From the NCBI RefSeq assembly GCF_023091745.1, contig NC_068935.1, positions 6,581,744 through 6,645,743 on the forward strand: 64,000 nucleotides of DNA, read 5' to 3'. The position numbers and the translations under genes were made by a program. Numbering within the stretch: position 1 is the first letter of the stretch; every line of letters begins with the position of its first letter. This stretch comes from Budorcas taxicolor. Taxonomy: Eukaryota > Chordata > Mammalia > Artiodactyla > Bovidae. The notes beneath the pieces are model-generated. The model was not told where the DNA came from. It made no database searches and saw only the letters and a list, made by a program, of their open reading frames with translations. This document shows positions 53,481 to 64,000 of this stretch, one piece after another.

Positions 53481-54619
53481 GCTGAATCATTGATAAAACA
53501 AGAGAGTTCCAGAAAAGCATCTATTTCTACTTTATTGACTATGCCAAAGCCTTTGACTGTGTGGATCACAATAAACGGTGGAAAATTCTGAAAGAGATGG
53601 GAATACCAGACCACCTGACCTGCCTCTTGAGAAACCTATATGCAGGTCAGGAAACAACAGTTAGAACTGGACAGGGAACAACAGACTGGCTCCAAATAGG
53701 AAAAGGAGTACGTCAAGGCTGTATATTGTCACCCTGCTTATTTAACTTCTATGCAGAGTACATCATGAGAAACGCTGGACTGGAAGAAGCACAAGCTGGA
53801 AACAAGATTGCCAGGAGAGATATCAATAACCTCAGATATGCAGATGACACCACCCTTATGGCAGAAACTGAAGAGAAACTAAAAAGCCTCTTGATGAAAG
53901 TGAAAGAGGAGAGCGAAAAAGTTGGCTTAAAGCTCAACATTCAGAAAATGAAGATCATGGCATCTGGTCCCATCGCTTCATGGGAAATAGATGGGGAAAC
54001 AGTGGAAACAGTGTCAGACTTTATTTTTTTGGGCTCCAAAATCACTGCAGATGGTGATTGCAGCCATGAAATTAAAAGACGCTTACTCCTTGGAAGAAAA
54101 GTTATGACCAACCTAGATAGCATATTCCAAAGCAGAGACATTACTTTGCCACCAAAGGCCCATCTAGTCAAGGCTATGGTTTTTCCAGTGGTCATGTATG
54201 GATGTGAGAGTTGGACTGTGAAGAAAGCTGAGTGCCGAAGAATTGATGCTTTTGAACTGTGGTGTTGGAGAAGACTCTTGAGAGTCCCTTGGACTGCAAG
54301 GAGATCCAACCAGGCAGTTCTGAAGGAGATCAGCCCTTGGATTTCTTTGGAGGGAATGATGCTGAAGCTGAAACTCCACTACTTTGGCCACCTCATGTGA
54401 AGAGTTGACTCATTGGAAAAGACTCTGATGATGGAAGGGATTGGGGTCAGGAGAAGGGGATGACAGAGGATGAGATGGCTGGATGGCATCATCGACTCGA
54501 TGGATGTGAGTTTGAGTGAACTCCGGGAGTTGGTGATGGACAGGGAGGCCTGGCGTGCTGCGATTCATGGGATCAGAAAGAGTCAGACACGAATGAGTGA
54601 CTGAACTGAACTGAACTGA
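53481..54619 (+). mobile_element. BovB LINE, 5' truncated, young
   Basis: Begins at motif A of the RT (CTGAATCATTGATAAAACAAG) and runs to the tail GAACTGAACTGAACTGAT. Close to the 33550 copy. Confidence 0.94.
53487..54400 (+). pseudogene. BovB reverse-transcriptase ORF, longest open stretch
   Basis: Open for about 304 codons from the truncation point. It keeps motif A (FIDYAKAFDCVDH), motif B (VRQGCILSPCLFN), the catalytic YADD box and the C-terminal region (CWRRLLRVPWTARR). It ends at 54400 where CGA or AGA in the related copies reads TGA (CACCTCATGTGA), about 75 codons before the natural end. The N-terminal endonuclease is missing. It is the best-preserved RT core here, but it cannot be autonomous. 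Confidence 0.9.
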
Positions 54620-54621
54620 TT

Positions 54622-54810
54622 AGAAGTCAAGAGCATGGGCTTTATAGTCAGGCCAGGACTTAAATATCAGTTCTGCCTTCACTAGCTTTGTGACTCTGAG
54701 TGAGCAACGTAACGACTTTAAGACTGTAAAGTGAGAATCAAAATCGACTTTAACTGACAGAGTAGTGATGAGAACTAGAAAGCAATCCCCATAAGGCACG
54801 TAAACCTTCA
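54622..54810 (+). mobile_element. MIR SINE
   Basis: AAGAGCATGGGCTTTATAGT, TCTGCCTTCACTAGCTTTGT, GACTCTGAGTGAGCAACGTA; directly after the BovB. Confidence 0.78.
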
Positions 54811-55605
54811 TTATTTGGGTTAACATCATCACTAGACTATAGTCTCCACAAAAGCCAAAGACTGCAATGTCTTCTTGACCACTGTATCTCTGACATCTGA
54901 TACAGTGTTAGACACATAGTATATTGAATAATTAAAAGTTTAGAGAGAGGACTAGAAGACAAACTTGTTTAAAAGAGCCTAGGTAAGATTCTTGCTGTGG
55001 CAGAAATTTGAGAATGAGAAGATGCTCTCAGCACCTGAAGTTTTGTGTGGCTCATTGCAAATATTGGGAGGATCTGGAAGCCGCTGTCTCGGCACATACA
55101 TAGGACTTTCATGATAGGCAGTTGCTGTGGAGGAGCTATATCAAGTGTACTAATGGGCATAGGATGTTGACAGTGGATCACAGAGAATGGGAGGGATTAG
55201 AGCTGATAGATTTATTTATGGAACCTCCTACAATCACTGGGGAAGTGTTTGAGAAGGGCGGAACTGGGTGATTGAACACACATGCAATCACATGTGTGCA
55301 CGCACACATGCACATGTGCACACACACATGCACACACACACACACAGACTGAGAGCAAGCAGGACTCTGTGGAGCTCCTGGGCATAAAAGCCTTTCTCTG
55401 TCACCCATTTCTTGATTACAAAAAATAGTTTTTATTCAGCCTCCACGACCTTCCCTGAGTTCCAAGGAGAAGGTTCAGACAGTTGCTAATTAAGGAAAGG
55501 AGGCAAGGGAGGAGCACACAAAAGAAACAAAAGTGCAGCCTTGGGGCAGGGTCTTGGTTCTCCCTCAAGTGATAAACATAGTATTTTTGAGTTGTTTTGC
55601 AGATA
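54811..55605. other. No gene; (CA)n-rich tract
   Basis: Contains the CA/TG tract at 55277-55347. Elsewhere nothing assignable. Confidence 0.4.
55277..55347. repeat. (CA)n/(TG)n compound tract
   Basis: CACATGTGTGCACGCACACA and later (CA)10. Alternating purine-pyrimidine throughout. Confidence 0.9.
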
Positions 55606-55912
55606 CTGAAACCCCTACCAGTTGGGAGAAGTTAACAGTATGGCAACCATAAGCACATAGACTGTAGACTGGTTGGTGATGCTGACTCCCATTTACCTCA
55701 CCACCAACCAATCAGAAGAATATCCATGAGCTGTTTTGAACCATTACTATAAAATTCTTCACTGTCCCTTCTAGGTCAGGGCCCACAGTTTTGGCCTATT
55801 GTGTCCCCCTTTGCCTGGCAAAGCAATAAAGCTATTCTTTTCTACTTTACACAAAAATCTGCCTTTGAGATTTAATTTGATATCAGGGTACAGAGGCCAG
55901 ATTCAACTTCAG
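55606..55912 (+). mobile_element. ERV LTR with promoter landmarks
   Basis: A CCAAT box in AACCAATCAGAAG (55706-55718), a TATA box in CTATAAAATTC (55748-55758) and AATAAA (55825-55830) stand in the right order and spacing. The text CCTTTGCCTGGCAAAGCAAT is shared with 26480-26730. No internal sequence adjoins it, so it is probably a solo LTR. Confidence 0.65.
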
Positions 55913-55915
55913 TAT

Positions 55916-56481
55916 TTCAGCAAACTGGTTGGAGATTTCATTATTTTGCTCTTAAGGTAAACTTAACCTTATTTTGTAGCCACAGAATGGTAAAGATCTA
56001 GGATAAGCAGGAACTGTACTGTCAACTTGGTTTACCATAACAAAGTTATTTTCCAATATTAAGTAAAATGTTTTAAAATTAAACTTTTAGTATTGTAAAT
56101 CACTGGGAATCCCTTGACATGAATATTGGTATCACCAACCACCTTATCCTTTAAAACTCTCCATTATGAGTGCTTAAATTATTTCTGCTTTTAGACCTTT
56201 CTTTCTCTTTTTTTTTCTTTTATCTTCTACATTGTTATTTTTTTTCTTAATGTCTCCTTCTCATCTTTTTGGCTTTCTTTTGCCTCATGACTTCTGTCAT
56301 AGCATGTAGTAAAGCTCTTAGACACTTCTTAGTTTGTCTACCCAACCTTGTTATACTTAAGACTAAAGAAGTTGCTGATCCTGTGTTAGACACTTGTATG
56401 GTAAATGTTTCAAAGAGAATTTGGTACTTATTCCATTTCATTAGGAGAAAGCAATTAGCACCTACTTAAATGTGCTAAATG
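55916..56481. other. No gene; T-rich run
   Basis: T/C-rich stretch at 56195-56250. Overlapping 64-66 codon frames on both strands have no motif. Confidence 0.4.
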
Positions 56482-56614
56482 AAGCATCACTGACTCAATG
56501 GACATGAGTTTGATCAACTGCTGGGAGATAGTGAAAGACAGGGAAGCCTGGTGTGCTGTAGTACATGGGCTTGTAAAGAGCTGGACATGATTTAGTGACT
56601 GAACAACAATAGTA
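56482..56614 (+). mobile_element. Old BovB-type 3' end
   Basis: GCATCACTGACTCAATGGAC, GGGAGATAGTGAAAGACAGG, tail GTGACTGAACAACAATAGTA. The AACAATA tail matches the older type seen at 32608-32978. Confidence 0.85.
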
Positions 56615-57059
56615 AATTAATCTATATGGCCTGAGAGGAATAATAAATATTCACATAGTTTTCTACTGATGTGGAGTTTACTTTTGTAGTTTATACATCC
56701 ATGTACATATATTTTAAAGAAGGAAGAACAAAGAGAAACAAAAATAGGGGTTAAAATTGATTTGACGATCTAGGGAAAGCCAAGACTAAAAGAGAAGAGG
56801 CCTATATGTTATAGTTTGAAATTGAAGAGCATATTACTCTAGGGCTTCGATAATATTGTATGTACCTTTAGTTCTCTGATACATATCTCTCCCTTAGGCT
56901 TCAGAATCACATCTTTTGCTCTAATTGAATGTCTCCAGGTCATCACAAATTCACCCTGTTCAGAATGAGTGTATCACCTCCTGCACCAATCTTCTTTCTC
57001 TCTCTCTTCAGTGAAAGCCCCATCAACCATACAAGTGGCCTCCCTTAGGCCTGAAAGAT
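56615..57059. other. No feature recognised
   Basis: The right half (56900-57059) may be upstream L2 sequence, but is too worn to call. Confidence 0.35.
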
Positions 57060-57175
57060 TTTCATTATGCAAATCTGATCTTATCACTTTCTTTTTTAAA
57101 ACTTTCAGTGCTTTGCCATTGTCTTGGGATAGCAAGGCTCAGTGATCTGTCCCCTGCCTGCCACTCTCCCCACTG
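57060..57175 (+). mobile_element. L2-like fragment
   Basis: CAAATCTGATCTTATCACTT, AAAACTTTCAGTGCTTTGCC, CAGTGATCTGTCCCCTGCCT follows an old 'cagatcatgtcactcc / aaccctccaatggc / gatctggcccctgcct' repeat that I associate with L2. Confidence 0.45.
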
Positions 57176-57182
57176 TCAGAAA

Positions 57183-57560
57183 ACAAATTGGAACACAGTA
57201 AGGAGAAATTTTATTCAAAAGCACTATTGCGAGAGACAAAGGAGCTATTGCAATAGAGGGAACTACTACATAAGATCTGCAAATCTCAAGTATTAAGCAA
57301 AAACCTTTTCTTTTATATAGGAAAAAAGCGGCTAGAAAGAACCGAGTGTGGTGAAGTTAGCTGAAAGAGTGGTCCTATGGGATAGTAAGTAGATCACAGA
57401 ATATTTTATCCTGAGGTCAGCCGGTTCTCAGAAGGCTGAGAAGGCTGTGTTTCAGCTCAGGCTGCAGATGAGTCAAGTTCAGGGACTTGGGGGAAGAAGA
57501 GAATCTTAACCAAAATTTGGTTAATAAGCATATTGTTCCCATACATCAGTGGGGACAAAA
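57183..57560 (-). mobile_element. ERV LTR, minus strand
   Basis: On the minus strand: GCTGACCTCAGGATAAAATA, a TATA box (CTATATAAAAG, 57310-57320), CCCTCTATTGCAATAGCTCC and AATAAA (57210-57215). A related LTR in the opposite orientation is seen at 59740-60010. Confidence 0.55.
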
Positions 57561-57850
57561 CAGTTCAACAAATTAATTATGAGGCAAGGCATAAGAATTT
57601 GGAAGGTCTATGTCTCTCCTCATAATATTTAAATGAGAGTCAGTGAGTCTTATCTAAGTCACATGGCAAAAGGTCGTTTTTTGTAGTAAACCATTTGCTG
57701 GAACAGGAAGGATGGGGTAACTTCTTAACCTTCCCTGTTTTCCAGGAGCACAGGGCTCAGATGAAATTCTCTGTTGTCATGACATTACTCAGTTCTCTCT
57801 TTTTGTACTCCTTTTGTTACAAGAAGGATCAACCTGAAATTACTTATGCA
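57561..57850. other. Unassigned
   Basis: May be more of the same LTR (U3), but boundaries cannot be set. Confidence 0.35.
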
Positions 57851-58053
57851 TGCATGCTAAGTCGTTTCAGTTTGAGACCCTATGGACTGTAGCTCTCCAG
57901 GCTTCTTTGTCCTTGGGGATGCCTCAGGCAAGAATACTGGAGTGGGTTGCCGTGCCATCATCCAGGGGATCTTCTCAACCTTTGGAACCAGTCTCATGTC
58001 TCTTGCATTGGCAGGCGGATTCTCTACCAACCACTAGCACCACCTGGGAAGCC
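57851..58053 (-). mobile_element. Bov-tA SINE
   Basis: GCATGCTAAGTCGTTTCAGT, CAAGAATACTGGAGTGGGTT, and the reversed head GCACCACCTGGGAAGCC. Confidence 0.92.
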
Positions 58054-58701
58054 TGTGAAATTTCTCACACAGGCATTGATTTGTATCCTCACAGGCTAAT
58101 AGTTTCTACCCAAGCACCACTTATCTGACTTATTCTAACCCATCACTCAGCAAGGAACTTATGTTTAACTAGACTGTGTGGTTCTTTCTAACCCATGAAA
58201 AAAGATTGGTGTCCTGAAGTGTCTTGCCACTGATAGTAGTGAATGTTATCTGAGCCCTGTGCTTCTGGAAAACAGCAACAATTAAGAAATCCCCTCACCC
58301 TTTTGTGAATTGGTTTATTGCAAAGGGCTATCCTTCCTATATGATTTACATAAGACTCACAGATCTCTTTGTCATTTATGTAGCCCAAAACGGAGGCTCT
58401 TGAAGTTCCATTTTTTTTTCATTCTCATAAATGATTAGCTGAACTGCTTGTCCCCACTAATAAACTGAAACAAAATGACCATTCATCTAATTTGGCCAAA
58501 CTTTAGTTAAGCTTCTCTCCTTCACAGGCTTCTCAACTTTGACTCACTCTAAGCCCAAGCTGGCAAACAATCCCCTCTTAGTGACCCCTCATGAGACTAG
58601 GCTGACTTCAGGATAAAATGGTCTCTGATTACTAAAGAAAAACAAAGTCAGACAGTAGTTAAAGTCAGTGAAGACAGATTTTATTTAATAGTCCCACCAC
58701 A
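58054..58701. other. Possible LTR U3 remnants, no gene
   Basis: GGCTGACTTCAGGATAAAAT (58597-58618) on the plus strand resembles the U3 text of the minus-strand LTR at 57183-57560. This suggests a related LTR in the other orientation, cut by the BovB at 58702. Confidence 0.35.
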
Positions 58702-59039
58702 GTAGTCCCTTGGACTGCAAGGAGGTCCAATCAGTCCATCCTAAAGGAAATCAGTCCTGGGTGTTCACTGGAAGGACTGATGTTGAAGCTGAAACTCCAA
58801 TATTTTGGCCACCTGATGTGAAGGACTGACTCATTTGAAAAGACCTTGATGTTGGGAAAGATTGAGGGCAGGAGGAGAAGGGGACGACAGAGGATGAGAT
58901 GGTTGGATGGCATCACAGACTCAATGGACATGAGTTTGGATAAACTCCGGGAGTTGGTGATGTACAGGGAGGCCTGGTGTGCTGCGGCTCATGGGGTTGC
59001 AAAGAGCCGGACATGACTGAGCAACTGAACTGAAATGAA
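58702..59039 (+). mobile_element. BovB 3' end
   Basis: AGTCCCTTGGACTGCAAGGA to GAGCAACTGAACTGAAATGA; the BDDF/BovB subtype with GGGAAAGATTGAGGGCAGGA. Confidence 0.93.
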
Positions 59040-59115
59040 CATAGTAGGGGTGAGACTCCAGTGTAACCTGAGCTCAGTTCTGATCTGTGCAGAAGTGGCT
59101 GATCATTTCAAAGAC

Positions 59116-59144
59116 GCTTTAACCTCTGAGCCACCAGGGAAGCA
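59116..59144 (-). mobile_element. tRNA-SINE head fragment
   Basis: CGCTTTAACCTCTGAGCCAC plus CAGGGAAGC is the reversed head of a Bov-tA SINE with the body gone. Confidence 0.7.
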
Positions 59145-59739
59145 CCAATGAGGAATTAGGAAAGGGAAATGTGTGGGGTGCTTGAGCAGAGTCAGGGAAA
59201 TGAAAAACTGTAAGAAGCAGGTAAGGACATTGATCATTTTAATATGATTAGGCCACCTGTGCCTGCTAAGTGGTACTTATCAAAGTTAGACTCCCACCCT
59301 CCCACAAAGACAGGAGACAGGGGCTCTAGGCTTCCTGATAATTACTTTCAAAGGAGTGGCTCTCAGGTCCTTGAGAAAAACACTCTTAGTTTTAAGGAAA
59401 TACATATACAACTCAAAGGGAGAGAAGGAGGATTTATAAAAATAAGTTTTTAAAGTAAATGCTTCTAAGGGAAAGTGTGGGTGGGGCTGTAGTCAGGTTT
59501 TGGCTGGAACAAATAGTACATATTTTTCACACCACTGAGCTTTTCTCAGACTGGAACTTAAGGGGGTTGGGGTCATGATCCTAGGGGTGCTGTCTTGAGC
59601 TGTTAGAAATAATGCTAGTGTTTGCTACAGTCTCTTAGTGTGAGGGGCACCTGAAATCCTTTGTGCAGAGAGTCTGCAGCTCTCATAGCCCAAGGCTGAA
59701 GCCTACTTGAGAAGAGAGCTCAGAAGAGCCTGACTAAGG
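59145..59739. other. Unassigned, no gene
   Basis: The 69-codon frame at 59244-59453 shows no motif. Composition (short GGGG and CCCACCC runs) is unlike the AT-rich flanks and may be ERV-derived. Confidence 0.35.
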
Positions 59740-60010
59740 TTTGATTAAGGAGAGTCTCTGTCATGATCTACCACCTGATCATACCACTTCCACCAATTCT
59801 TCCTGCTCCTCCACACTCACTTTTTTCTAGCTTTGTTCTCCTCTCCCTAAAGAAAAGCCCTTTTCTGCTTGACCTTTGAGACATTTGCAGCATTCAGATA
59901 GGACTCCTTATTGTAATTGCCCTCCTCCCCCTATTGCAATAGTACTTGTTATCCCTCCTCCAATAATCCTTTTGAACAAGGTCTCTCCTTCCCCAAGTCC
60001 ACATTGGCTT
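59740..60010 (+). mobile_element. ERV LTR fragment, plus strand
   Basis: TTTTCTAGCTTTGTTCTCCT, TTTGAGACATTTGCAGCATT, CCCCTATTGCAATAGTACTT and AAGGTCTCTCCTTCCCC follow the same order as the minus-strand LTR at 57183-57560. The AATAAA position reads GAACAA here. Confidence 0.45.
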
Positions 60011-61225
60011 TTCATTTGATACCATAGAACTCTGTTACATTGTCTTGTGATAAGTTGTTTCATAAGAACAAGTACTGTATCTGTTATTCAACAGGCAGCA
60101 TCAAATAGGAGTTCAATTAATATTTATTAACAGAACAGTACATGAGTAGATACTGTATTAAGAATGTATGTATAATTACAAGTACTTTGAAAAGAGTTGT
60201 AGGATTCAATGCCATATAATGGCTCTGTTATCAACTAAAAGTTTTCAAGAGAGCAGGAAATAAGTAATGGTTCTAGTAATTTCCTTTGACAAAGTTTCAC
60301 TTTTTATGTAACTAAAGATGACTGAACACTGACAATATTACCTATCCCCCTTTCTTATATGAAGATAAAATGTTATTGTAGATTATAGGAGAGGAAAAAC
60401 CTTCCCTCTACCCTCTTAGGATAAATGGTTCGGGCCTGCCAATTAAACTGATGAAAGACAAATTAACAGAATAAAAGGTATACAATTTGTATTGATGTTA
60501 ATATTTTTATGTGTCTAGGGGTTTCACAGAAAAGAATTAAAAGCCCAAAGATATGGTTACACTCAAGAGTTTATATACCATTTTAACAAAGGGCAATAAA
60601 TTCTGCATGAGTGACTAGACAAGGAAAGGGAGATTTGAGCTTCTAGTGGTGATAAACTGTGGGAAAATGACTAGGGAATCATGGCGCAACTGACAGAGAT
60701 AACGGTTATTTTAGTAAGCAATGCTTAAAAACATTTATCTTGGCATCAGTCCCCATTTTTGGTGATGAATTGCTCTCCTCTTTGTGATACAGTGGGACTG
60801 GGTTTCTTGTGGGGAATTTATACCCTTCTTTTCATCAGATAAGGAAGGGAAGAGGGCTCTTACTGCAACTGCTGTTTTTCAAAATAATCCATTTCCCAAA
60901 GTGGCACATTTTCGGGTGGCATATTTTTGATTCCCTTCAAAATCCTTGGTCATTTTCAAAAGACAGAATTTGAATATTTATGTTTTGAGATCTAGTTTGT
61001 TGTTTATTCTTTTAATCAGTGAGAAGGTGTGTTTTCCAATTGTTTGTGGATTTAAAAAGTAGGGCAGAAAATACAATTTATTGCTTTACCCTATTGTTTC
61101 CCAGTACAATAGATTTACACTTAACTGTATGTTTTGGTAAACCATTCAAATTAATCCCAAAGATTATATTTGAGATAAAGAGGTATTTGCTGAGTATTTA
61201 ACAGCCCCCTAAACTCAGTGATAGG
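60011..61225. other. No gene; possible old LTR
   Basis: 60350-60860 has an LTR-like character (TTAACAGAATAAAAGGTATA, CAAGAGTTTATATACCATTT), but I cannot name it or set its ends. The 60-codon frame at 61019-61201 has no motif. Confidence 0.35.
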
Positions 61226-61351
61226 AGAAGGAAATGGCAACCCACTCAAGTGTTCTTGCCTGGAGAATCCCAGGGACAGAGAAGCCAGGTGGACTGCCAT
61301 CTATGGGGTCACACAGAGTCGGACACAACTGAAGTGACTTAGCAGCAGCAA
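61226..61351 (+). mobile_element. BovA SINE monomer
   Basis: AGGAGAAGGAAATGGCAACC, CTTGCCTGGAGAATCCCAGG, GGACACAACTGAAGTGACTT and the (CAG)n end. It is the second unit of Bov-A2. Confidence 0.93.
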
Positions 61352-62046
61352 GCTCATTGATCTTATTGATATCATGGCTCAGTTTTCAGAATAAGCTTGG
61401 TAATTAACAATGTAGATGACTTGCTGCAGGCAAGATCTTTGTATGCTGATATGCTGACTTTCAGCTTCCTTTTTAAGAAGATGAATCACATTTGCATACT
61501 TTTTTCATTGTTAAGACCTTTATTGCTGTATATAAACTTTTAAAATATCTTGAGCATAGCAGCAACTTTGCTCAATTGTTCCTAGTCTCGTTCATTCACA
61601 CTTTAATTGTTAAATGAAAGTAGTGTTGCTGAACAGAAAAGGAATGTCTCAATTTGGAAAAAAAAAAAAAGAAAGACATTTCTATTTTGAATGTAGTCAA
61701 TCTGAAATAATGTAAAAGATTTACAAGCAAATGAATGACACTACTTTGTGATTTAAAGAGTATAAAATATAGGAACTCGAACTATTCAATATGATGGTCA
61801 AGTTCAAGAAGCATAGCATTCTGTGTTTTTAACTGGATTCCTAGTGAACGAGGCAAATTTAAATGTAACCCAGTTAAAGGGCAGGAGGAGAGGAGATTCA
61901 TGGAAAGCCAAACACAACTGGGACTGTTTACCTAACTTCTCAGCTGCTGTTTATTTCCATGTGAACAAGGTGATATAGATTACTGATTATATTCCATATG
62001 CATGAACAAAGCCAACAGATTCATGACACAGGAATAGTTTGGGCTG
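61352..62046. other. No feature recognised
   Basis: AT-rich; one A-run at 61659-61671. Confidence 0.4.
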
Positions 62047-63091
62047 CTGTAACCAGGACTGGATGAAACACAAGTTGAAATCAAGATTGCCAGGAGAAAT
62101 ATCCATAACCTTAGATATGCAGATGACACCACACTTCTGGCAGAAAGTCAAGAACTAGAGTCTTTTGATGAAAGTGAAAGAGGAGAGTGAAAAAGTTGGC
62201 TTAAAACTTAACATTCATTACCATCTTTCTAAGAGGGATGGTACGTGGAATGAGGAGGGAGGGGGGTTCAGGATGGGGAACACGTGTATACCTGTGGTGG
62301 ATTCATGTTGATGTATGGCAAAACCAATATAATATTGTAAAGTAATTAACCTCCAATTAAAATAAATGAATTTATATTTTAAAAAATAGAAAAAAACCCA
62401 CAACATTCAGAAAACTAAGATCTTGGCATCTGGTCCTATCAATTTATGGCAAATAGATGGGGAACCAATGGAAACAGTGATGACAGACTTTATTTTTTTG
62501 AGTTCCAAAATCACTGCAGATGGTGACTGCAGCCATGAAATTAAAAGACGCTTACTCCTTGGAAGGAAAGTTATGACCAACCTAGACAGCATATTCAAAA
62601 GCAGAGATGTTACTTTGCCAACAAAGGTCAGTCTAGTCAAAGCTTTGGTTTTTCCAGTAGTCATGTACAGATGTGAGTGTTGGACTATAAAGAAAGCTGA
62701 GCATCAAAGAATTGTTGCTTTTGAACTGTGGTGTTGGAGAAGACTCTTAAGAGTCCCTTGGACAGCAAGGAGATTCAACCAGTCCATCCTAGAGGAAATC
62801 AGTCCTGAATATTCATTGGAAGGACTGATACTGAAGCTGAAACTCCAATACTTTGGTCACCTAATGTGAAGAACTGTCTCATTTGAAAAGATCCTGATGC
62901 TGGGAAAGATTGAAGGCAGGAGGAGAAGGGGATGACAGAGGATGAGATGGTTGGATGGCATCACTGACTCAATGGACATGAGTTTGAGTAAGCTCCGGGT
63001 GATGGACAGGGAAGCCTAGTGTACTGCAGTCCATGGGGTCACAAAGAGTCGGACACAACTGAGGGACTGAACTGAACAACTGTAACCAGGA
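62047..63091 (+). mobile_element. BovB LINE with perfect 12-bp target-site duplication, holding an L1-BT
   Basis: CTGTAACCAGGA is found at 62047-62058 and 63080-63091. The BovB body is 62059-62209 plus 62410-63079 and ends GACTGAACTGAACAA. RT motifs survive partly: YADD-coding TATGCAGATGAC is at 62117-62128. The C-terminal frame is open over 62423-62869 (148 codons) up to CTAATGTGA. Confidence 0.95.
62210..62409 (+). mobile_element. L1-BT 3' end inside BovB, with a short inverted 5' piece
   Basis: AACATTCA flanks it (62210-62217 and 62402-62409). From about 62233 on it is direct L1-BT 3' UTR (GTTCAGGATGGGGAACACGT, TTAACCTCCAATTAAAATAA). Its first bases, CATTACCATCTTTCTAA, are instead the reverse complement of an L1-BT segment about 200 bases upstream in the element, as seen in direct form at 23515-23533. 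This is the mark of a 5' inversion during insertion. Confidence 0.85.
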
Positions 63092-63149
63092 AGGGTTAAT
63101 TTTGAATTTACACTGAATCTGCTTCTGTGACTTTAACCCTTGTCTTGCT

Positions 63150-63660
63150 GCGTTTGTTATTATAGGCATACATAATGCCCTGCCTCAGGAAGATAACTTG
63201 ACCCTGCCCACCTGTGAAGAACTGACATTCTTGAATCCTTTGTGTGGCATGTGGCACAGCACTTGGCCCCTCAACTGCTGCTTACCCACAAGGCCCAGAA
63301 ATTCACATTTGGGGAGGCCAGAATCATAGATAGATGTGACATTTTTGTTTGTTGACATGACAGGAGATGTTCCATTTCACATCACCCATGAAATGACTAT
63401 AAGGAAGTGAAACTAACACATCCCCCTACCTGAGGCTTGCTATTCTAAGAGATATTGGCAGCAATTAAATGGTCTTTTTACTTTGTTTCCTCACCTCTCC
63501 CCATCTCTAATCCATAAAATAATCTAACATCCAGGCCCCAAGAAGATGGTTATTTTGAAGCATCAACCTGCCATCTTCTCAGTCAGTCAGCTCCCCAATA
63601 AAGTCCCCTCCTTATCCAAACACATTGTCTTGGATTTATTGACTTACATTGTGGTTAGCA
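63150..63660 (+). mobile_element. ERV LTR-like segment
   Basis: CCATAAAATAATC (about 63512), AATAAA (63597-63602) and CACATTGTCTTGGATTTATT in R/U5-like order. The left end is uncertain. Family unassigned. Confidence 0.45.
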
Positions 63661-63959
63661 GAGCTTGAACTGAGCTTGGACTCAATAGCACTACATTCAA
63701 CTGTTTTGGCAGAAAAATGAAAATGATAGTAGCATTTGATTGATAGTTTTAGACAGTTTTCTCATTAATATTAAAATATGCCATTTAACATATTTTATTA
63801 ATACCTCACAATAATCTCGTGTAATTTTCACACATAGCCAAGCATGGCCCAAGTAACTACAGTTTCTTAGGACAGATTGTGGGATGCCTAGATCTTCAGA
63901 TAACTGAGTCAGCTTCAGGTTCTGCCAGACTTCCAAGCAGAGCTGTAGCTACAAAATAG
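63661..63959. other. No feature recognised
   Basis: The 79-codon minus frame (63936-63697) has no motif. Confidence 0.35.
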
Positions 63960-64000
63960 GGTGGCAAAGAGTTGGACATGACTGAGCAACTGAGCACACA
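63960..64000 (+). mobile_element. BovA SINE end, cut by the window edge
   Basis: GGTGGCAAAGAGTTGGACAT and GACTGAGCAACTGAGCACAC is the terminal part of a SINE or BovB; it runs to the last base. Confidence 0.75.

Overview
This is a gene-poor, AT-rich nuclear DNA window from a ruminant, most likely a pecoran such as a bovid. The evidence is the repeat content. There are about fifteen BovB (RTE) retrotransposon fragments, more than twenty tRNA-Glu/BovA SINEs (Bov-tA and Bov-A2 types), several 3' ends of the ruminant L1 family (L1-BT type), and one cetartiodactyl CHR-type SINE. Older mammalian repeats (MIR, L2, MLT1-type LTRs, L1M, hAT MITEs) lie beneath these. I cannot tell cattle, sheep, goat, buffalo or deer apart from the sequence alone. 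Family names were assigned by eye from remembered consensus sequences, so subfamily labels are tentative.

No intact host gene, exon chain, tRNA, rRNA or snRNA gene was found. Nearly all longer open frames are reverse-transcriptase frames of BovB, or frames that run through SINEs or through the 500-N gap. Two short protein-like stretches are unexplained: a minus-strand stretch at 15326-15696 with a likely frameshift, and a 116-codon plus-strand frame at 52700-53050.

Layout. 1-26 kb: L1, SINE and MaLR fragments, a 5'-truncated BovB with target-site duplications (4883-6167) and a minus-strand LTR near 17.3 kb. 26-34 kb: dense BovB, including a minus-strand copy (26982-28559) facing a plus-strand copy (29840-32341) that itself carries an inverted BovB and a Bov-A2. 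34-46 kb: a degraded minus-strand endogenous retrovirus, bounded by a 4-bp GTAC duplication. Its left (3') LTR was split by a plus-strand L1 that carries SINEs, two nested BovB pieces and the assembly gap. Protease-like and envelope-like traces remain inside it. 46-52 kb: mostly very old, unassigned repeat. 53-64 kb: more BovB, several LTR fragments, and a BovB (62059-63079) with 12-bp target-site duplications that holds a later L1-BT insertion with a short inverted 5' piece.

The elements do not form a pathway. What the window offers is a layered insertion history: ERV, then L1 in its LTR, then BovB and SINEs in the L1, and L1-BT or Bov-A2 in BovB. Target-site duplications date several of these steps relative to each other. 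I see no sign of an undescribed functional system.
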